From the NCBI RefSeq assembly GCF_003996855.1, contig NZ_NRQY01000001.1, positions 543,222-607,221 of the forward strand: a stretch of DNA of 64,000 bases, read 5' to 3'. The DNA is from Morganella morganii. Lineage in GTDB: Bacteria; Pseudomonadota; Gammaproteobacteria; Enterobacterales; Enterobacteriaceae. Every line of letters begins with the position of its first letter. The first letter of the stretch is position 1. The position numbers and the translations under genes were made by a program. The notes under the pieces were generated by a model. That model worked only from the letters and a program-made list of their open reading frames with translations, searched no databases and was not told the DNA's origin. Shown piece after piece: positions 9,516 to 19,068 of this stretch.

Positions 9516-10336
9516 TGTCAGAGGTGATTTTACCGGCGGAAGAGGGTAAAACCACGATCGCGCTGGGTATTGAATATGACGGCAGCCGTTATTACGGCTG
9601 GCAGCGTCAGTCAGAAGTTGCGAGTGTACAGGGCTGTCTGGAAAAAGCCCTGTCAAAAGTGGCCGCAGAGCCGGTTTCGGTTTTCTGCGCGGGGCGGACA
9701 GATGCCGGGGTGCACGCCACCGGCCAGGTGGTGCATTTTCACACGGCGGCAGTCCGTAAAGATGCAGCCTGGACGATGGGCGTGAACACCCATCTGCCGT
9801 CTGATATCGCGGTACGCTGGGTTAAAACTGTGCCGGAAAATTTTCATGCCCGGTTCAGTGCCACGGCGCGGCGTTACCGGTATGTGATTTTTAACCATCG
9901 CTTTCGTCCGGCTATTTTAAGTAAAGGGGTAACCCACTTTCATTATCCGCTGGATGAAAAGCGGATGCATGAAGCGGCACAGAGCCTGCTGGGGGAGAAT
10001 GATTTTTCCTCTTTCCGCGCGGCGCAGTGTCAGTCCAAAAGCCCGTGGCGTAATATGATGCACGTGAATGTCGCCCGCCGGGGGCAGTATGTGATTGTGG
10101 ATATCAAAGCCAATGCCTTTGTGCATCATATGGTGCGCAACATTACCGGTGCTCTGCTGGAGATCGGCTGCGGTAATCTGCCGGTCAGCCGGATGGCGGA
10201 ACTGCTGGCACTGAAAGACCGGACACAGGCACCGGCAACGGCACCTGCGGAAGGGTTATACCTGGTTTCAGTGGATTACCCGGAAGAATTTGCCCTGCCG
10301 TCACCGGCGATGGGGCCGCTTTTCCTGGCAGATTAA
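9515..10336 (+). CDS. truA: tRNA pseudouridine(38-40) synthase
   Basis: Converts uridines 38, 39 and 40 in the tRNA anticodon arm to pseudouridine. 273 aa with catalytic Asp63 in the family motif [18 protein letters not shown]. The tRNA-binding segment [15 protein letters not shown] ([17 protein letters not shown]) and the C-terminal [17 protein letters not shown] are typical. The start codon overlaps the usg stop. Confidence 0.96.
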   Translation: MSEVILPAEEGKTTIALGIEYDGSRYYGWQRQSEVASVQGCLEKALSKVAAEPVSVFCAGRTDAGVHATGQVVHFHTAAVRKDAAWTMGVNTHLPSDIAVRWVKTVPENFHARFSATARRYRYVIFNHRFRPAILSKGVTHFHYPLDEKRMHEAAQSLLGENDFSSFRAAQCQSKSPWRNMMHVNVARRGQYVIVDIKANAFVHHMVRNITGALLEIGCGNLPVSRMAELLALKDRTQAPATAPAEGLYLVSVDYPEEFALPSPAMGPLFLAD

Positions 10337-10343
10337 TTTATTA

Positions 10344-10371
10344 GCCGGATAAGCAAAAGGCTGCATCCGGC
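10344..10371. repeat. REP-like palindromic element
   Basis: GCCGGAT(AAG)...(TGC)ATCCGGC in the 45-base gap between truA and dedA. The outer arms and the AAG/TGC shoulders resemble the E. coli REP consensus GCCGGATAAG...GCATCCGGC. I noticed only this one copy in the window, and no nearby REP-associated transposase. Confidence 0.55.
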
Positions 10372-10381
10372 GGGGTGAAAT

Positions 10382-11053
10382 ATGGAATACATTAAATTTC
10401 TGATCGATTTTATTCTGCACATTGATTTGCATATGCAGGAAATAGTGGCGCAGTACGGAATCTGGGTTTATGCGATTTTATTCCTGATCCTGTTCTGTGA
10501 AACCGGGCTTGTGGTCACGCCGTTCCTGCCGGGAGACTCGCTGCTGTTTGTGGCGGGGACACTGGCGGCACTGCCGACCAATGATCTGAATATTCATGTG
10601 ATGGTGCTGCTGATGATTACAGCGGCGATTATCGGTGATGCGGTTAACTATACCATAGGGCACTTTTTCGGGGAGCGGCTTTTCCGCAATCCGGCCTCGA
10701 AAATTTTCCGTCAGAGCTATCTGCGCAAGACCCATGCGTTCTTTGAAACTCATGGCGGAAAAGCGATTATTCTGGCGCGATTTGTCCCGATCGTGCGGAC
10801 ATTCGCCCCGTTTGTTGCCGGTATGAGTAAAATGTCTTACCGTCACTTTGCGATGTTTAACGTCATCGGCGCGATTGTATGGGTGGTATTATTTGCCTAT
10901 GCAGGGTATATCTTCGGGGAAACCGAGATTGTACAGAAGAACTTGAAATTACTTATCGTGGCGATTATTTTCATCTCCATATTGCCCGGTATTATCGAGA
11001 TATGGCGTCACCGCCGTGCGGCAAAAAAAGCTCAGAAACGTGATGACGCCTGA
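10382..11053 (+). CDS. dedA: DedA family inner membrane protein
   Basis: 223 aa integral membrane protein of the DedA/SNARE-associated family, which includes undecaprenyl-phosphate and lipid translocases. The family signature is visible: [19 protein letters not shown] near the N-terminus, [19 protein letters not shown], and the conserved arginine region [22 protein letters not shown]. Several hydrophobic spans and a basic C-terminal tail ([12 protein letters not shown]) are present. It precedes accD as in E. coli. Which lipid this member handles is not visible. Confidence 0.93.
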   Translation: MEYIKFLIDFILHIDLHMQEIVAQYGIWVYAILFLILFCETGLVVTPFLPGDSLLFVAGTLAALPTNDLNIHVMVLLMITAAIIGDAVNYTIGHFFGERLFRNPASKIFRQSYLRKTHAFFETHGGKAIILARFVPIVRTFAPFVAGMSKMSYRHFAMFNVIGAIVWVVLFAYAGYIFGETEIVQKNLKLLIVAIIFISILPGIIEIWRHRRAAKKAQKRDDA

Positions 11054-11154
11054 GTGGTTTGAGCAGTTTTTTATCCACAGTGCATGTGCAATGTGGTTTA
11101 ATGGCAGATAATAATTACACTGGCTGAGCCAGATTTCAGACGGAAAGGTCATTA

Positions 11155-12105
11155 ATGAGCTGGATTGAAAAAATTCTGAATAAGACCCCAATGAACCAGA
11201 CACGCAAGGCGAGCATTCCTGAAGGTGTCTGGACGAAGTGCGACAGTTGTGGTCAGGTACTGTACCGCCAGGAGGTGGAGCGTAATCTTGAGGTGTGTCC
11301 GAAATGTGATCATCACATGAGGATACCTGCACGTTCGCGCCTGCTGACGTTTCTGGATGAAGGCAGCACCACGGAACTGGGAACTGATCTGGAACCGAAA
11401 GACGTCCTGAAATTCCGTGATTCCAAGAAATACAAAGACCGTCTGGTCTCCGCCCAGAAAACAACCGGGGAAAAAGAAGCCCTGATTGCGATGAAAGGCA
11501 CACTGAAAACCATGCCGGTTGTCGCGGTGGCGTTTGAATTTGCCTTTATCGGCGGTTCAATGTCCTCTGTGGTCGGCGCCCGGTTTGTCCGTGCGGTGGA
11601 ACAGGCGCTGGAAGATAATTGTCCGCTGATTTGTTTCTCCGCAAGCGGCGGTGCACGTATGCAGGAAGCCCTGATGTCGCTGATGCAAATGGCCAAAACC
11701 AGTGCGGCACTGGCCAAAATGCAGGAGCGCGGTCTGCCGTATATCTCTGTGCTGACTGACCCGACCATGGGCGGCGTCTCTGCGAGCCTGGCAATGCTGG
11801 GTGATATCAATATCGCTGAACCGAAAGCCCTGATCGGCTTTGCCGGTCCGCGTGTTATCGAACAGACTGTCCGTGAGAAATTACCGCCGGGATTCCAGCG
11901 CAGTGAGTTCCTGATTGAAAAAGGGGCGATCGATATGATTGTCCGCCGTCCGGAAATGCGTGATACCGTCGCGGAAATTCTGTCAAAACTGACTAACTAT
12001 CAGTTCCCGCAGGAAGATGAAATTATTGAAATCCTGACTGCGGATGAACCTGATACCGACTTATCTTCCGAAACAGAGACTGATGTCAAAAAACACGATG
12101 TCTGA
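11155..12105 (+). CDS. accD: Acetyl-CoA carboxylase carboxyltransferase subunit beta
   Basis: Beta subunit of the carboxyltransferase that transfers CO2 from biotin to acetyl-CoA, making malonyl-CoA for fatty acid synthesis. 316 aa. The N-terminal zinc ribbon has C29, C32, C48 and C51 ([19 protein letters not shown]). The crotonase-like core includes [19 protein letters not shown] and [18 protein letters not shown]. The C-terminus is acidic and ends inside the start region of folC. Confidence 0.97.
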   Translation: MSWIEKILNKTPMNQTRKASIPEGVWTKCDSCGQVLYRQEVERNLEVCPKCDHHMRIPARSRLLTFLDEGSTTELGTDLEPKDVLKFRDSKKYKDRLVSAQKTTGEKEALIAMKGTLKTMPVVAVAFEFAFIGGSMSSVVGARFVRAVEQALEDNCPLICFSASGGARMQEALMSLMQMAKTSAALAKMQERGLPYISVLTDPTMGGVSASLAMLGDINIAEPKALIGFAGPRVIEQTVREKLPPGFQRSEFLIEKGAIDMIVRRPEMRDTVAEILSKLTNYQFPQEDEIIEILTADEPDTDLSSETETDVKKHDV

Positions 12106-13396
12106 TAAGCGAGAAAGACCGGCAGCCGCGTCATCACTGATGACGTGGCTTTCTTATCTGGGTGATCTGCATACGCAGGTTATTGATATGGGACTGGAAC
12201 GTGTCGGTGCGGTGGCAGATATCATGAATCTGCGCTATCCCGCCCCGAAAGTCATTACGGTTTCCGGAACCAACGGCAAAGGCACCACCTGCCACACACT
12301 CGAATCCATCCTGCTGGCCGCAGGGTTACGGGTCGGGGTGTACAGTTCCCCGCATCTGGTGAATTACACCGAACGGGTGCGGATTCAGGGACAAAACCCG
12401 CCGGAAGCCGATTTTTGCCGTGTCTTTGCGGATATTGACGCGCAGCGCGGCGATATCACGCTGACCTATTTTGAAGCGGGCACACTGGCGGCACTGCTGC
12501 TGTTCCGCGAAGCCAATCTTGATGTGGTGATTCTGGAAGTCGGCCTCGGCGGGCGTCTGGATGCCACCAATATTGTCGATTCTCATATTACGGCTATCAC
12601 CAGTATTGCACTGGATCACACCGACTGGCTCGGTGCTGATCGTGAGCACATTGCCCGCGAGAAAGCCGGGATCTTCCGCCCGCACTGTGTGGCGGTGATC
12701 GGTGAGCCGGACGCGCCTTATACCATCGCGGATGTGGCGAATAAGCTGGAAACATCACTGTTCTGCCGTGCCGATGACTGGTCTTATACAGAGCAGGGCG
12801 ATCACTGGACGTGGCAGTGTGAGGATGAAACTCTCGAAAATCTGCCGCTGCCGAATGTGCCGCTGGCCAATGCCGCGACCGCGCTTGCGGTGATCCACAA
12901 TCTGCGTCAGGTGAAAGATAAAACCGGCCGCGCCATCACCCGTGAGGCGATTGATACCGGACTGCGTCAGGCACAACTGCCGGGCCGTTTCCAGATTGTC
13001 TCACAAAAACCGTTGACAGTGCTGGATGTGGCACATAACCCGCATGCCGCCGGTTATCTGGTTTCAAAACTGGCACAGCTGCCGCGGACTGAACAGAGCC
13101 GTGTCCGTGCGGTGATTGGTATGCTGGGCGACAAAGATATCAAAGGCACCCTGGCGGTGCTGGGTGAGCAGGTGACTGACTGGTATGTCGCACCGCTGAC
13201 AGAACTGCGCGGTGCCCCGGCGGAACAGCTGGCGGAGCACCTGATCGCCCCGCAGCAGTTTGCGGATGTGGAAGGCGCATGGGAACAGGCGCGCCGTGAT
13301 GCTTCACCGGAAGATATTGTGGTGGTATGCGGGTCATTCCATACGGTGGCCCATGTCATGGACGTTTTAGCGAAGGAAGGTGCGGGTGGCCAGTAA
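12083..13396 (+). CDS. folC: Bifunctional folylpolyglutamate / dihydrofolate synthase
   Basis: Adds glutamate to dihydropteroate (giving dihydrofolate) and extends polyglutamate tails. Mur-ligase-type ATP-binding loop [17 protein letters not shown], then [14 protein letters not shown] and [13 protein letters not shown]. About 437 aa from the ATG at 12083, overlapping the end of accD by 23 bases. The ATG at 12098 ([13 protein letters not shown]) and a TTG-type upstream extension from 12044 are other possible starts; homology to E. coli begins near [10 protein letters not shown]. Its end overlaps dedD by 11 bases, so accD-folC-dedD form one coupled unit. Confidence 0.93.
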   Translation: MSKNTMSDKRERPAAASSLMTWLSYLGDLHTQVIDMGLERVGAVADIMNLRYPAPKVITVSGTNGKGTTCHTLESILLAAGLRVGVYSSPHLVNYTERVRIQGQNPPEADFCRVFADIDAQRGDITLTYFEAGTLAALLLFREANLDVVILEVGLGGRLDATNIVDSHITAITSIALDHTDWLGADREHIAREKAGIFRPHCVAVIGEPDAPYTIADVANKLETSLFCRADDWSYTEQGDHWTWQCEDETLENLPLPNVPLANAATALAVIHNLRQVKDKTGRAITREAIDTGLRQAQLPGRFQIVSQKPLTVLDVAHNPHAAGYLVSKLAQLPRTEQSRVRAVIGMLGDKDIKGTLAVLGEQVTDWYVAPLTELRGAPAEQLAEHLIAPQQFADVEGAWEQARRDASPEDIVVVCGSFHTVAHVMDVLAKEGAGGQ

Positions 13397-14039
13397 ATTT
13401 CAGAATCGCTTAGTCGGAACCATTATCCTGGTGGCGGTGGGTGTGATTGTCCTGCCGGTGCTGCTGGACGGCGATAAGAAATATAACGAAGACCAGTTCG
13501 CAGCCATCCCGCTTATCCCGAAGGAGGGAGAGCAGGATGAGATTGAGGCGGTAAATCCGATCAATCAGACCATGCCGACGATGCCCTCAGAAGGGGCATC
13601 CAGTGCAATGATTACCGAAGCGGCACAAACCGGGACGCAAGTCCCGGCAGAAGAGTCTGCGGGCGGCAGTACAACCTCCAATGTGCCGCCGGGGGCAGAT
13701 CCGCTGCCGCCGGTCGTGATACCGGATAAACAACCGCCGCCGAAACCTGAACCAAAACCAGAGCCTAAACCGGAACCTAAACCAGAGCCAAAACCGGAAA
13801 AAGCACCTCAGGGACAGGCTTATGTTGTACAGCTGGGGGCATTATCCAATGCCCGCAAGGTTGAGGAGATTGTGGCCACGCTGCGGTTATCCGGTTATCA
13901 GGTGTATACCGTGCCGCGCGGCAAACTGACGCTGATTATGGTCGGGCCGTCTGCCTCGCAGGCTGAGCTGAAGTCCTCGCTGGGGGAACTGAGACAGCTT
14001 ACCGGGCTGGATGGCAGGGTGCAGTCTTATAAACCGTAG
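13386..14039 (+). CDS. dedD: SPOR-domain cell division protein DedD
   Basis: Septal-ring protein that helps constriction. About 217 aa: short N-terminal cytoplasmic part, one membrane anchor (NRLVGTIILVAVGVIVLPVLL), a Pro/Glu/Lys periplasmic linker, and a C-terminal SPOR domain (AYVVQLGALSNARKVEEIVATL...) that binds denuded septal peptidoglycan. I chose the GTG at 13386, giving [11 protein letters not shown] as in E. coli, with AAGGAAGG five bases upstream. A GTG at 13380 would sit on top of that ribosome-binding site. Confidence 0.92.
   Translation: MASKFQNRLVGTIILVAVGVIVLPVLLDGDKKYNEDQFAAIPLIPKEGEQDEIEAVNPINQTMPTMPSEGASSAMITEAAQTGTQVPAEESAGGSTTSNVPPGADPLPPVVIPDKQPPPKPEPKPEPKPEPKPEPKPEKAPQGQAYVVQLGALSNARKVEEIVATLRLSGYQVYTVPRGKLTLIMVGPSASQAELKSSLGELRQLTGLDGRVQSYKP
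13740..13800 (+). repeat. Tandem Lys-Pro-Glu-Pro repeat in dedD linker
   Basis: Degenerate 12-base units encode consecutive PKPE/EPKP repeats between the membrane anchor and SPOR domain. Third positions vary (CCT/CCG/CCA, GAA/GAG), so the units are not identical at DNA level, which suggests selection for the protein repeat. Confidence 0.8.
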
Positions 14040-14086
14040 CGAATTTAAGGAATTAGCAATATCCGGTAATAAAATCAGTTAACTCT

Positions 14087-14127
14087 TTGCGGCGATTATA
14101 ATTTTTTATTTCGCCGCAATTTATTTT
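14087..14127 (+). terminator. Possible terminator after dedD
   Basis: Nine-base arms TTGCGGCGA / TCGCCGCAA enclose a 15-base AT-rich loop and are followed by TTTATTTT, 47 bases after the dedD stop. The large loop makes it weaker than a standard terminator, but it separates dedD from the PurR-controlled cvpA-purF unit. Confidence 0.55.
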
Positions 14128-14148
14128 CGGATAGAGCAAAAATCCGTT

Positions 14149-14164
14149 ACGCAAACGTTTTCGT
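14149..14164 (+). promoter_or_regulatory. PurR operator before cvpA-purF
   Basis: ACGCAAACGTTTTCGT matches the PurR consensus at every position I recall. It lies 55 bases before the cvpA start and overlaps the likely -35 region of a promoter with -10 TAGAAT at 14172-14177. PurR with hypoxanthine or guanine would repress cvpA and purF, as in E. coli. Confidence 0.88.
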
Positions 14165-14218
14165 TTTCTGTTAGAATGCGCCCGTCACTGATGCCGGGGC
14201 ATCAATTTGGATAGTGAT

Positions 14219-14725
14219 ATGGTTTGGATTGATTACGCAATTATTGCAATTATTGCTTTCTCGGCATTAGTCAGCCTGGTTCGTGGTTTCGTTCGCGAAG
14301 CCTTATCGTTAGTGACCTGGGTCTGTGCGTTTTATGTGGCCAGTGAGTTTTTCCCGCTGCTGGCGGATTATTTTACGCGCTTCGATGACCCGCTGGTCCG
14401 CAACGGGATCGCAATCGCGATTCTGTTTGTTGCGACACTGATTGTCGGCTCAGTGATTAACCATGTTATCGGTTCACTGGTTCAGCGGACAGGCTTATCA
14501 GGCACAGATCGTGTTCTCGGGGTTTGTTTTGGTGCTCTGCGCGGGGTGTTGATCGTGGCGGCAATTTTATTCTTCCTCGACAGCTTCACGCAGATGAGTC
14601 AGAGCAGCGACTGGCAGCAGTCACAACTCATTCCCCAATTCAGTCATGTTATCAGGTGGTTCTTTGACTACCTCCAGAATGCGTCAAGTTTCCTGCCGGA
14701 GAATTTTCCTTCTCCGCCCGGCTGA
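14219..14725 (+). CDS. cvpA: CvpA family inner membrane protein
   Basis: 168 aa membrane protein required in E. coli for colicin V production and bile/envelope stress tolerance. Four hydrophobic segments, starting MVWIDYAIIAIIAFSALVSL, and the near-invariant stretch GTDRVLGVCFGALRGVLIV. I chose the ATG at 14219, which matches the E. coli N-terminus; an in-frame TTG at 14207 would add four residues. First gene of the PurR-controlled unit, 15 bases before purF. Confidence 0.94.
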   Translation: MVWIDYAIIAIIAFSALVSLVRGFVREALSLVTWVCAFYVASEFFPLLADYFTRFDDPLVRNGIAIAILFVATLIVGSVINHVIGSLVQRTGLSGTDRVLGVCFGALRGVLIVAAILFFLDSFTQMSQSSDWQQSQLIPQFSHVIRWFFDYLQNASSFLPENFPSPPG

Positions 14726-14740
14726 TGAGGAAAAAACTAC

Positions 14741-16258
14741 ATGTGTGGTATTGTTGGTATCGTTGGTTTTACGCAAGTCAATCAATCAATTTATGACGCG
14801 CTCACGGTGTTACAGCACCGGGGCCAGGATGCAGCCGGTATCGCAACCATTGACGGTGACAATGGTTTCCGGCTCCGTAAAGCCAACGGACTGGTGAAAG
14901 ATGTTTTTGAAACCCGTCATATGCTGCGTTTGCAGGGCACTCTCGGGATTGGCCATGTCCGTTACCCGACAGCAGGCAGTTCCAGTGCATCGGAAGCACA
15001 GCCTTTTTATGTCAATTCACCTTTCGGTATCACCCTGGCGCATAACGGCAATCTGACCAATGCGCACACGCTGAAACATCAGCTGTTTGAAACGGCCCGC
15101 CGTCATGTTAATACCACATCAGATTCTGAAATCCTGCTCAACGTGCTGGCGTATGAGCTGGATCGTTTTGATGTTCACCCGCTGGAGCCGGATAACATTT
15201 TTGCCGCAGTCAGCGCGATGCACACCAAAATCCGCGGTGCGTATGCCTGTGTGGCTCTGATTATCGGCCACGGCCTGCTGGCGTTCCGTGACCCGAACGG
15301 CATCCGTCCGCTGGTGCTTGGTAAGCGTGCCCTGAATGACGGCCGTGAAGAGTACATGGTGGCCTCTGAAAGTGTTGCACTGGATACTCTCGGTTTTGAA
15401 TATCTGCGCGATGTGGCGCCGGGCGAAGCGGTTTACATCACTGAAACCGGGCAGCTTTATACCCGTCAGTGTGCGGCAAATCCGTCGCTGACACCGTGCC
15501 TGTTCGAGTTTGTCTATTTCGCCCGTCCGGATTCCGTTATCGATAAAGTCTCTGTCTACAACGCCCGTCTGCGTATGGGGCAGAAACTGGGGGCAAAAAT
15601 TGCCCGCGAGTGGGAAGATCTGGATATCGATGTGGTAATCCCCATTCCGGAAACCTCAACGGACAGCGCGCTGGAAATCGCCCATATGCTGAATAAGCCG
15701 TACCGCCAGGGGTTTGTGAAAAACCGCTATGTGGGGCGCACCTTTATCATGCCGGGTCAGCAGGAGCGGAAAAAATCTGTCCGCCGCAAACTCAATGCCA
15801 ACCGTACCGAATTCAAAGGGAAAAACGTGCTGCTGGTGGATGATTCCATTGTGCGCGGCACCACCTCAGAACAGATTGTGGAACTGGCGCGGGAAGCCGG
15901 GGCGAAGAAAGTCTATTTTGCCTCTGCGGCACCGGAAGTGCGTTTCCCGAATGTCTACGGTATCGATATGCCGAATGCCAACGAGTTAATCGCGCACGGC
16001 CGTGAAGCCGATGAAATCTGCCGTCTGATCGGTGCGGATGCACTGATTTTCCAGGATCTGAGCGACCTTATCGATGCCGTGCGTGAAGAAAACCCGGATA
16101 TCCGGGGTCTTGAGGCATCGGTGTTTGATGGTATCTATGTCACCAAAGATATTGACCAGGATTATCTCGATTATGTGGAAAACCTGCGCAGGGATGATGA
16201 ATTAAAGTTGCGGGATCATAACGAAATTGAGAACCTTGAGATATATAATGAGGGTTAA
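14741..16258 (+). CDS. purF: Amidophosphoribosyltransferase
   Basis: First committed step of purine synthesis: PRPP plus glutamine to phosphoribosylamine. 505 aa, identical in length to E. coli. The N-terminal nucleophile Cys follows the initiator Met ([10 protein letters not shown]). The PRPP-binding motif [20 protein letters not shown] marks the phosphoribosyltransferase domain. A GAGGA ribosome-binding site precedes the start. It shares the PurR operator upstream of cvpA. Confidence 0.97.
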   Translation: MCGIVGIVGFTQVNQSIYDALTVLQHRGQDAAGIATIDGDNGFRLRKANGLVKDVFETRHMLRLQGTLGIGHVRYPTAGSSSASEAQPFYVNSPFGITLAHNGNLTNAHTLKHQLFETARRHVNTTSDSEILLNVLAYELDRFDVHPLEPDNIFAAVSAMHTKIRGAYACVALIIGHGLLAFRDPNGIRPLVLGKRALNDGREEYMVASESVALDTLGFEYLRDVAPGEAVYITETGQLYTRQCAANPSLTPCLFEFVYFARPDSVIDKVSVYNARLRMGQKLGAKIAREWEDLDIDVVIPIPETSTDSALEIAHMLNKPYRQGFVKNRYVGRTFIMPGQQERKKSVRRKLNANRTEFKGKNVLLVDDSIVRGTTSEQIVELAREAGAKKVYFASAAPEVRFPNVYGIDMPNANELIAHGREADEICRLIGADALIFQDLSDLIDAVREENPDIRGLEASVFDGIYVTKDIDQDYLDYVENLRRDDELKLRDHNEIENLEIYNEG

Positions 16259-16281
16259 TCTCTTTTTTGTCGGGTGATGTT

Positions 16282-16875
16282 ATGAAAAAACTGATTGTGG
16301 GGCTGACCGGCGCAAGTGGTGCAGTTTATGGTGTGCGTCTGCTGGAGGTCCTGCAAACGGTGCCGGAGGTGGAAACCCACCTGATTGTCAGTCAGGCGGC
16401 ACGGCAGACACTGGCGCTGGAGACGGCGTACAGCCTGCGTGATGTGCAGGCACTGGCGGATGTGGTGCATGATGAGCGCGATATCGCGGCCTGCATCTCT
16501 TCCGGCTCTGTCAGAACACTGGGGATGATTATTCTGCCGTGTTCGGTGAAAACCCTGTCGGGGATTGTTCACAGTTACACGGACACTCTGGTGACCCGTG
16601 CGGCGGATGTGGTGCTAAAGGAAGGGCGTAAGCTGGTGCTGGGGGTGCGTGAAACGCCGCTGCATCTCGGACATCTGCGGCTGATGACACAGGCGGCGGA
16701 AATCGGTGCGGTGATTATGCCGCCGATGCCCGCGTTTTATCATCAGCCGGAAACCGTGCAGGATATTGTCGACCAGACGGTCAACCGTGTGCTTGATCAG
16801 TTTGATATTGCATTACCGGAAGATTTGTTTACCCGCTGGAGCGGGTCGAAAAATCCCCGTTCTGCACAGCCGTAA
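16282..16875 (+). CDS. ubiX: Flavin prenyltransferase UbiX
   Basis: Makes the prenylated FMN cofactor used by the decarboxylase UbiD in ubiquinone synthesis. About 197 aa with the FMN-binding start KLIVGLTGASGAVYGVRLLE, the SSGSVRTLGMIILPCSVKTL segment and RETPLHLGHLRLM. The ATG at 16282 matches the E. coli start; the frame is open to 16267. It lies 23 bases after purF and probably shares its transcript. Confidence 0.95.
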   Translation: MKKLIVGLTGASGAVYGVRLLEVLQTVPEVETHLIVSQAARQTLALETAYSLRDVQALADVVHDERDIAACISSGSVRTLGMIILPCSVKTLSGIVHSYTDTLVTRAADVVLKEGRKLVLGVRETPLHLGHLRLMTQAAEIGAVIMPPMPAFYHQPETVQDIVDQTVNRVLDQFDIALPEDLFTRWSGSKNPRSAQP

Positions 16876-16884
16876 CTCAGAATC

Positions 16885-16920
16885 ACCCGGCCGTCTGTCT
16901 CCGCGGCCGGGTTCTGTATT
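16885..16920. terminator. GC-rich hairpin between convergent ubiX and yfcH
   Basis: Perfect 9-base arms ACCCGGCCG / CGGCCGGGT around a 10-base loop in the 43-base gap between the two stop codons. The following TCTGTATT is a poor T-run. Likely a shared terminator. Confidence 0.55.
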
Positions 16921-17830
16921 AATAGTCCGCCGGGCTGTCCAGTAAATCCCGCAGAGCCTCTTCCAGATTAATAAACTGACAGCCGAACCCGGCTTCCTCC
17001 AGCCGTTTCGGCAGGGCATTCTGACCGCCCAGTACCAGCACCGCAGCTTCTCCCATCAGCGCCTTAACCACAAATGACGGAACACGCAGCAGATGCGGGC
17101 GGTGCAGGATCTGCGCCAGTACGGCCGCAAACTGTTCATTATGGGACGGATAGGGCGCAGTCATATTAAACGGGCCGTTCTGCGCGGGATCATCAAGCAG
17201 AAACAGAATAGCACTGACCATATCATTGATGTGGACCCACGGCATATACTGACGGCCGTTACCAATGGGGCCGCCGAGACCGGCACGGTACACCGGCAGC
17301 AGTTTCGCCAGCGCCCCGCCTTCCGGAGACAGTACAATCCCGGTACGCAGCAGACAGACCCGTGTTTTCTCACTCTGTGCTTTCATGGCCAGGGATTCCC
17401 AGCGATCGCACAAGGTATGAGTGAATTCCGGGTTCGGTTCGTCGTCCTCCGTCACCACAGTCTGCCCCTGATCACCATACCAGCCCACGGCAGAGCCGGA
17501 GAGAAACACCGCAGGCGGTGTCTCACTGGCATTGATAAGTTCACTGAGCCGTTCAGTTATCTGCCAGCGGCTCTCACATAACCGCTTTTTCTGCTCTTCA
17601 CTCCAGCGTTTATCTGCGATAGGCTCACCGGCAAGATTAATTACCGCATCAATATCATTAAGATTCGTTATATCATTGAGTGAACTAAGGTTTTCTGCTG
17701 CCGAGCAAAAACGGGAATAGACTTTCTGCGGTGAGCGGCTCAGAACCACCACCTGATATTTCCGGGCAATCAGTGCCTGCACGAGCGGGGTGCCGATAAG
17801 CCCGGTACCGCCTGTGACCAGAATACGCAT
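16919..17830 (-). CDS. yfcH: TIGR01777-type NAD-dependent epimerase/dehydratase YfcH
   Basis: Short-chain-dehydrogenase-like protein of 303 aa beginning [20 protein letters not shown] (nucleotide-binding Gly-rich loop). Other marks are [26 protein letters not shown] and [10 protein letters not shown], which place it in the YfcH/SulA family; no substrate is known. I chose the ATG at 17830 because AGAAGGAG lies just upstream and the homology starts there. The frame extends to 17899 without conserved sequence. Convergent with ubiX. Confidence 0.9.
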   Translation of the reverse strand: MRILVTGGTGLIGTPLVQALIARKYQVVVLSRSPQKVYSRFCSAAENLSSLNDITNLNDIDAVINLAGEPIADKRWSEEQKKRLCESRWQITERLSELINASETPPAVFLSGSAVGWYGDQGQTVVTEDDEPNPEFTHTLCDRWESLAMKAQSEKTRVCLLRTGIVLSPEGGALAKLLPVYRAGLGGPIGNGRQYMPWVHINDMVSAILFLLDDPAQNGPFNMTAPYPSHNEQFAAVLAQILHRPHLLRVPSFVVKALMGEAAVLVLGGQNALPKRLEEAGFGCQFINLEEALRDLLDSPADY

Positions 17831-18087
17831 AGCTGCTCCTTCTGCTGGTAGGTTTCTCTGACGATAGCAGTTTTTGCCGCAGAGGGATGTGATCGGCAAG
17901 AAAGAAAAACAATCATAGAACCGCTATCAATTCTTGATATACTGCCTGAATGACCATAATGACACACTATCATTATTAGTTTGGTATATAAAAGCGGTAT
18001 AAAGCAGGGCCCGCGGATTGCCGGCGTGTGTCACTGAAAAAACAGAAGCAGCATCCGTAATGCTGATAAAAAAGAAAAGGTTAGAGG

Positions 18088-18663
18088 ATGGAACAAGAGA
18101 GCGCTATCGAGTGGGTGGACGTTGTCGATGAGAATAATGATGTCATCGGTCAGGCGACCCGCGAGCAGATGCGGGCGGAAAACCTGCGTCACCGGGCAAC
18201 CTACATTGTTGTGCATGACGGTATGGGAAAAATTCTTGTTCAGCGCCGGACTGAGCAGAAAGACTTCTGTCCGGGCCTGCTGGATGCCACAGCAGGCGGC
18301 GTGGTGCAGCAGGGTGAACTGATGCTTGATTCTGCCCGGCGCGAAGCAGAGGAAGAGCTCGGAATTGCCGGTGTGCCGTTTGCCGAGCACGGTTTGTTTT
18401 ATTATGAAGAGCCAATCTGCCGTGTCTGGGGCGGGTTATTCAGCTGTGTGATACACGGCCCGTTTGCGCTCCAGGAAAGTGAAGTATCGGAAGTAACCTG
18501 GCTGACCCCGGCAGAAATCACTGCCCGCTGTGACGAATTTACAGCAGACTCACTGAAGGCTCTTTCACTCTGGCTGACGCGGAATAATCAGAATTATACC
18601 TCGGCGGAGCCGCAAAAGGCGGTTGTAATACCTGAAACTGAAATGAGCAGTGACAGCGAATAA
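18088..18663 (+). CDS. yfcD: Nudix hydrolase YfcD
   Basis: 191 aa Nudix protein. The Nudix box is complete: [20 protein letters not shown] followed by ELGI fits G-x5-E-x7-REUxEExGU, with the metal-binding glutamates intact. E. coli YfcD (180 aa) has the same N-terminus ([14 protein letters not shown]) and no established substrate. The acidic, Ser-rich C-terminus beyond residue 170 is an extension not expected from the family. Last backbone gene before the accessory block at 19069-24223; a terminator follows. Confidence 0.92.
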   Translation: MEQESAIEWVDVVDENNDVIGQATREQMRAENLRHRATYIVVHDGMGKILVQRRTEQKDFCPGLLDATAGGVVQQGELMLDSARREAEEELGIAGVPFAEHGLFYYEEPICRVWGGLFSCVIHGPFALQESEVSEVTWLTPAEITARCDEFTADSLKALSLWLTRNNQNYTSAEPQKAVVIPETEMSSDSE

Positions 18664-19068
18664 AAAAGAATAAAAACCGGATAAGCCTGCAATATGCAGG
18701 CTTTTTTGTATTTAAAATACCGTGAAATAAAACACGGGCAATAAATATATCGATAAAAAAGAATATCACCAGACACTGCTCAGTATAATTTGTGTTATTC
18801 CGGTTTCTGAATTTCATCATTTTCCTGTAGAATGTCATTGTGAATATAAACAATAATCCCGCAATGTTTATCAGCCATTATTTCTGATGCTACCCCGAAA
18901 TATGCGTATTTACACATGGCTAATCAGAATAATTTAATATTTTGAAAAATAATGTATTTTATATATTTGCGTTGGTGGATTGTTAACGAAAATATAAATA
19001 ATAACGACCGATAATAGGAATTGTCCGAAAGTAAGCGAAAAAAGAAAAATACAAACTAAACGAGAATA
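18664..19068. other. AT-rich intergenic region, yfcD to M48 peptidase gene
   Basis: 405 bases without a supported gene. After the yfcD terminator the sequence becomes strongly AT-rich up to the peptidase gene. It presumably contains that gene's promoter, but I could not pick one with confidence. Confidence 0.6.
18683..18707 (+). terminator. Rho-independent terminator after yfcD
   Basis: Stem AAGCCTGCA / TGCAGGCTT with a short AATA-type loop, followed by TTTTT, 19 bases after the yfcD stop. Confidence 0.9.
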
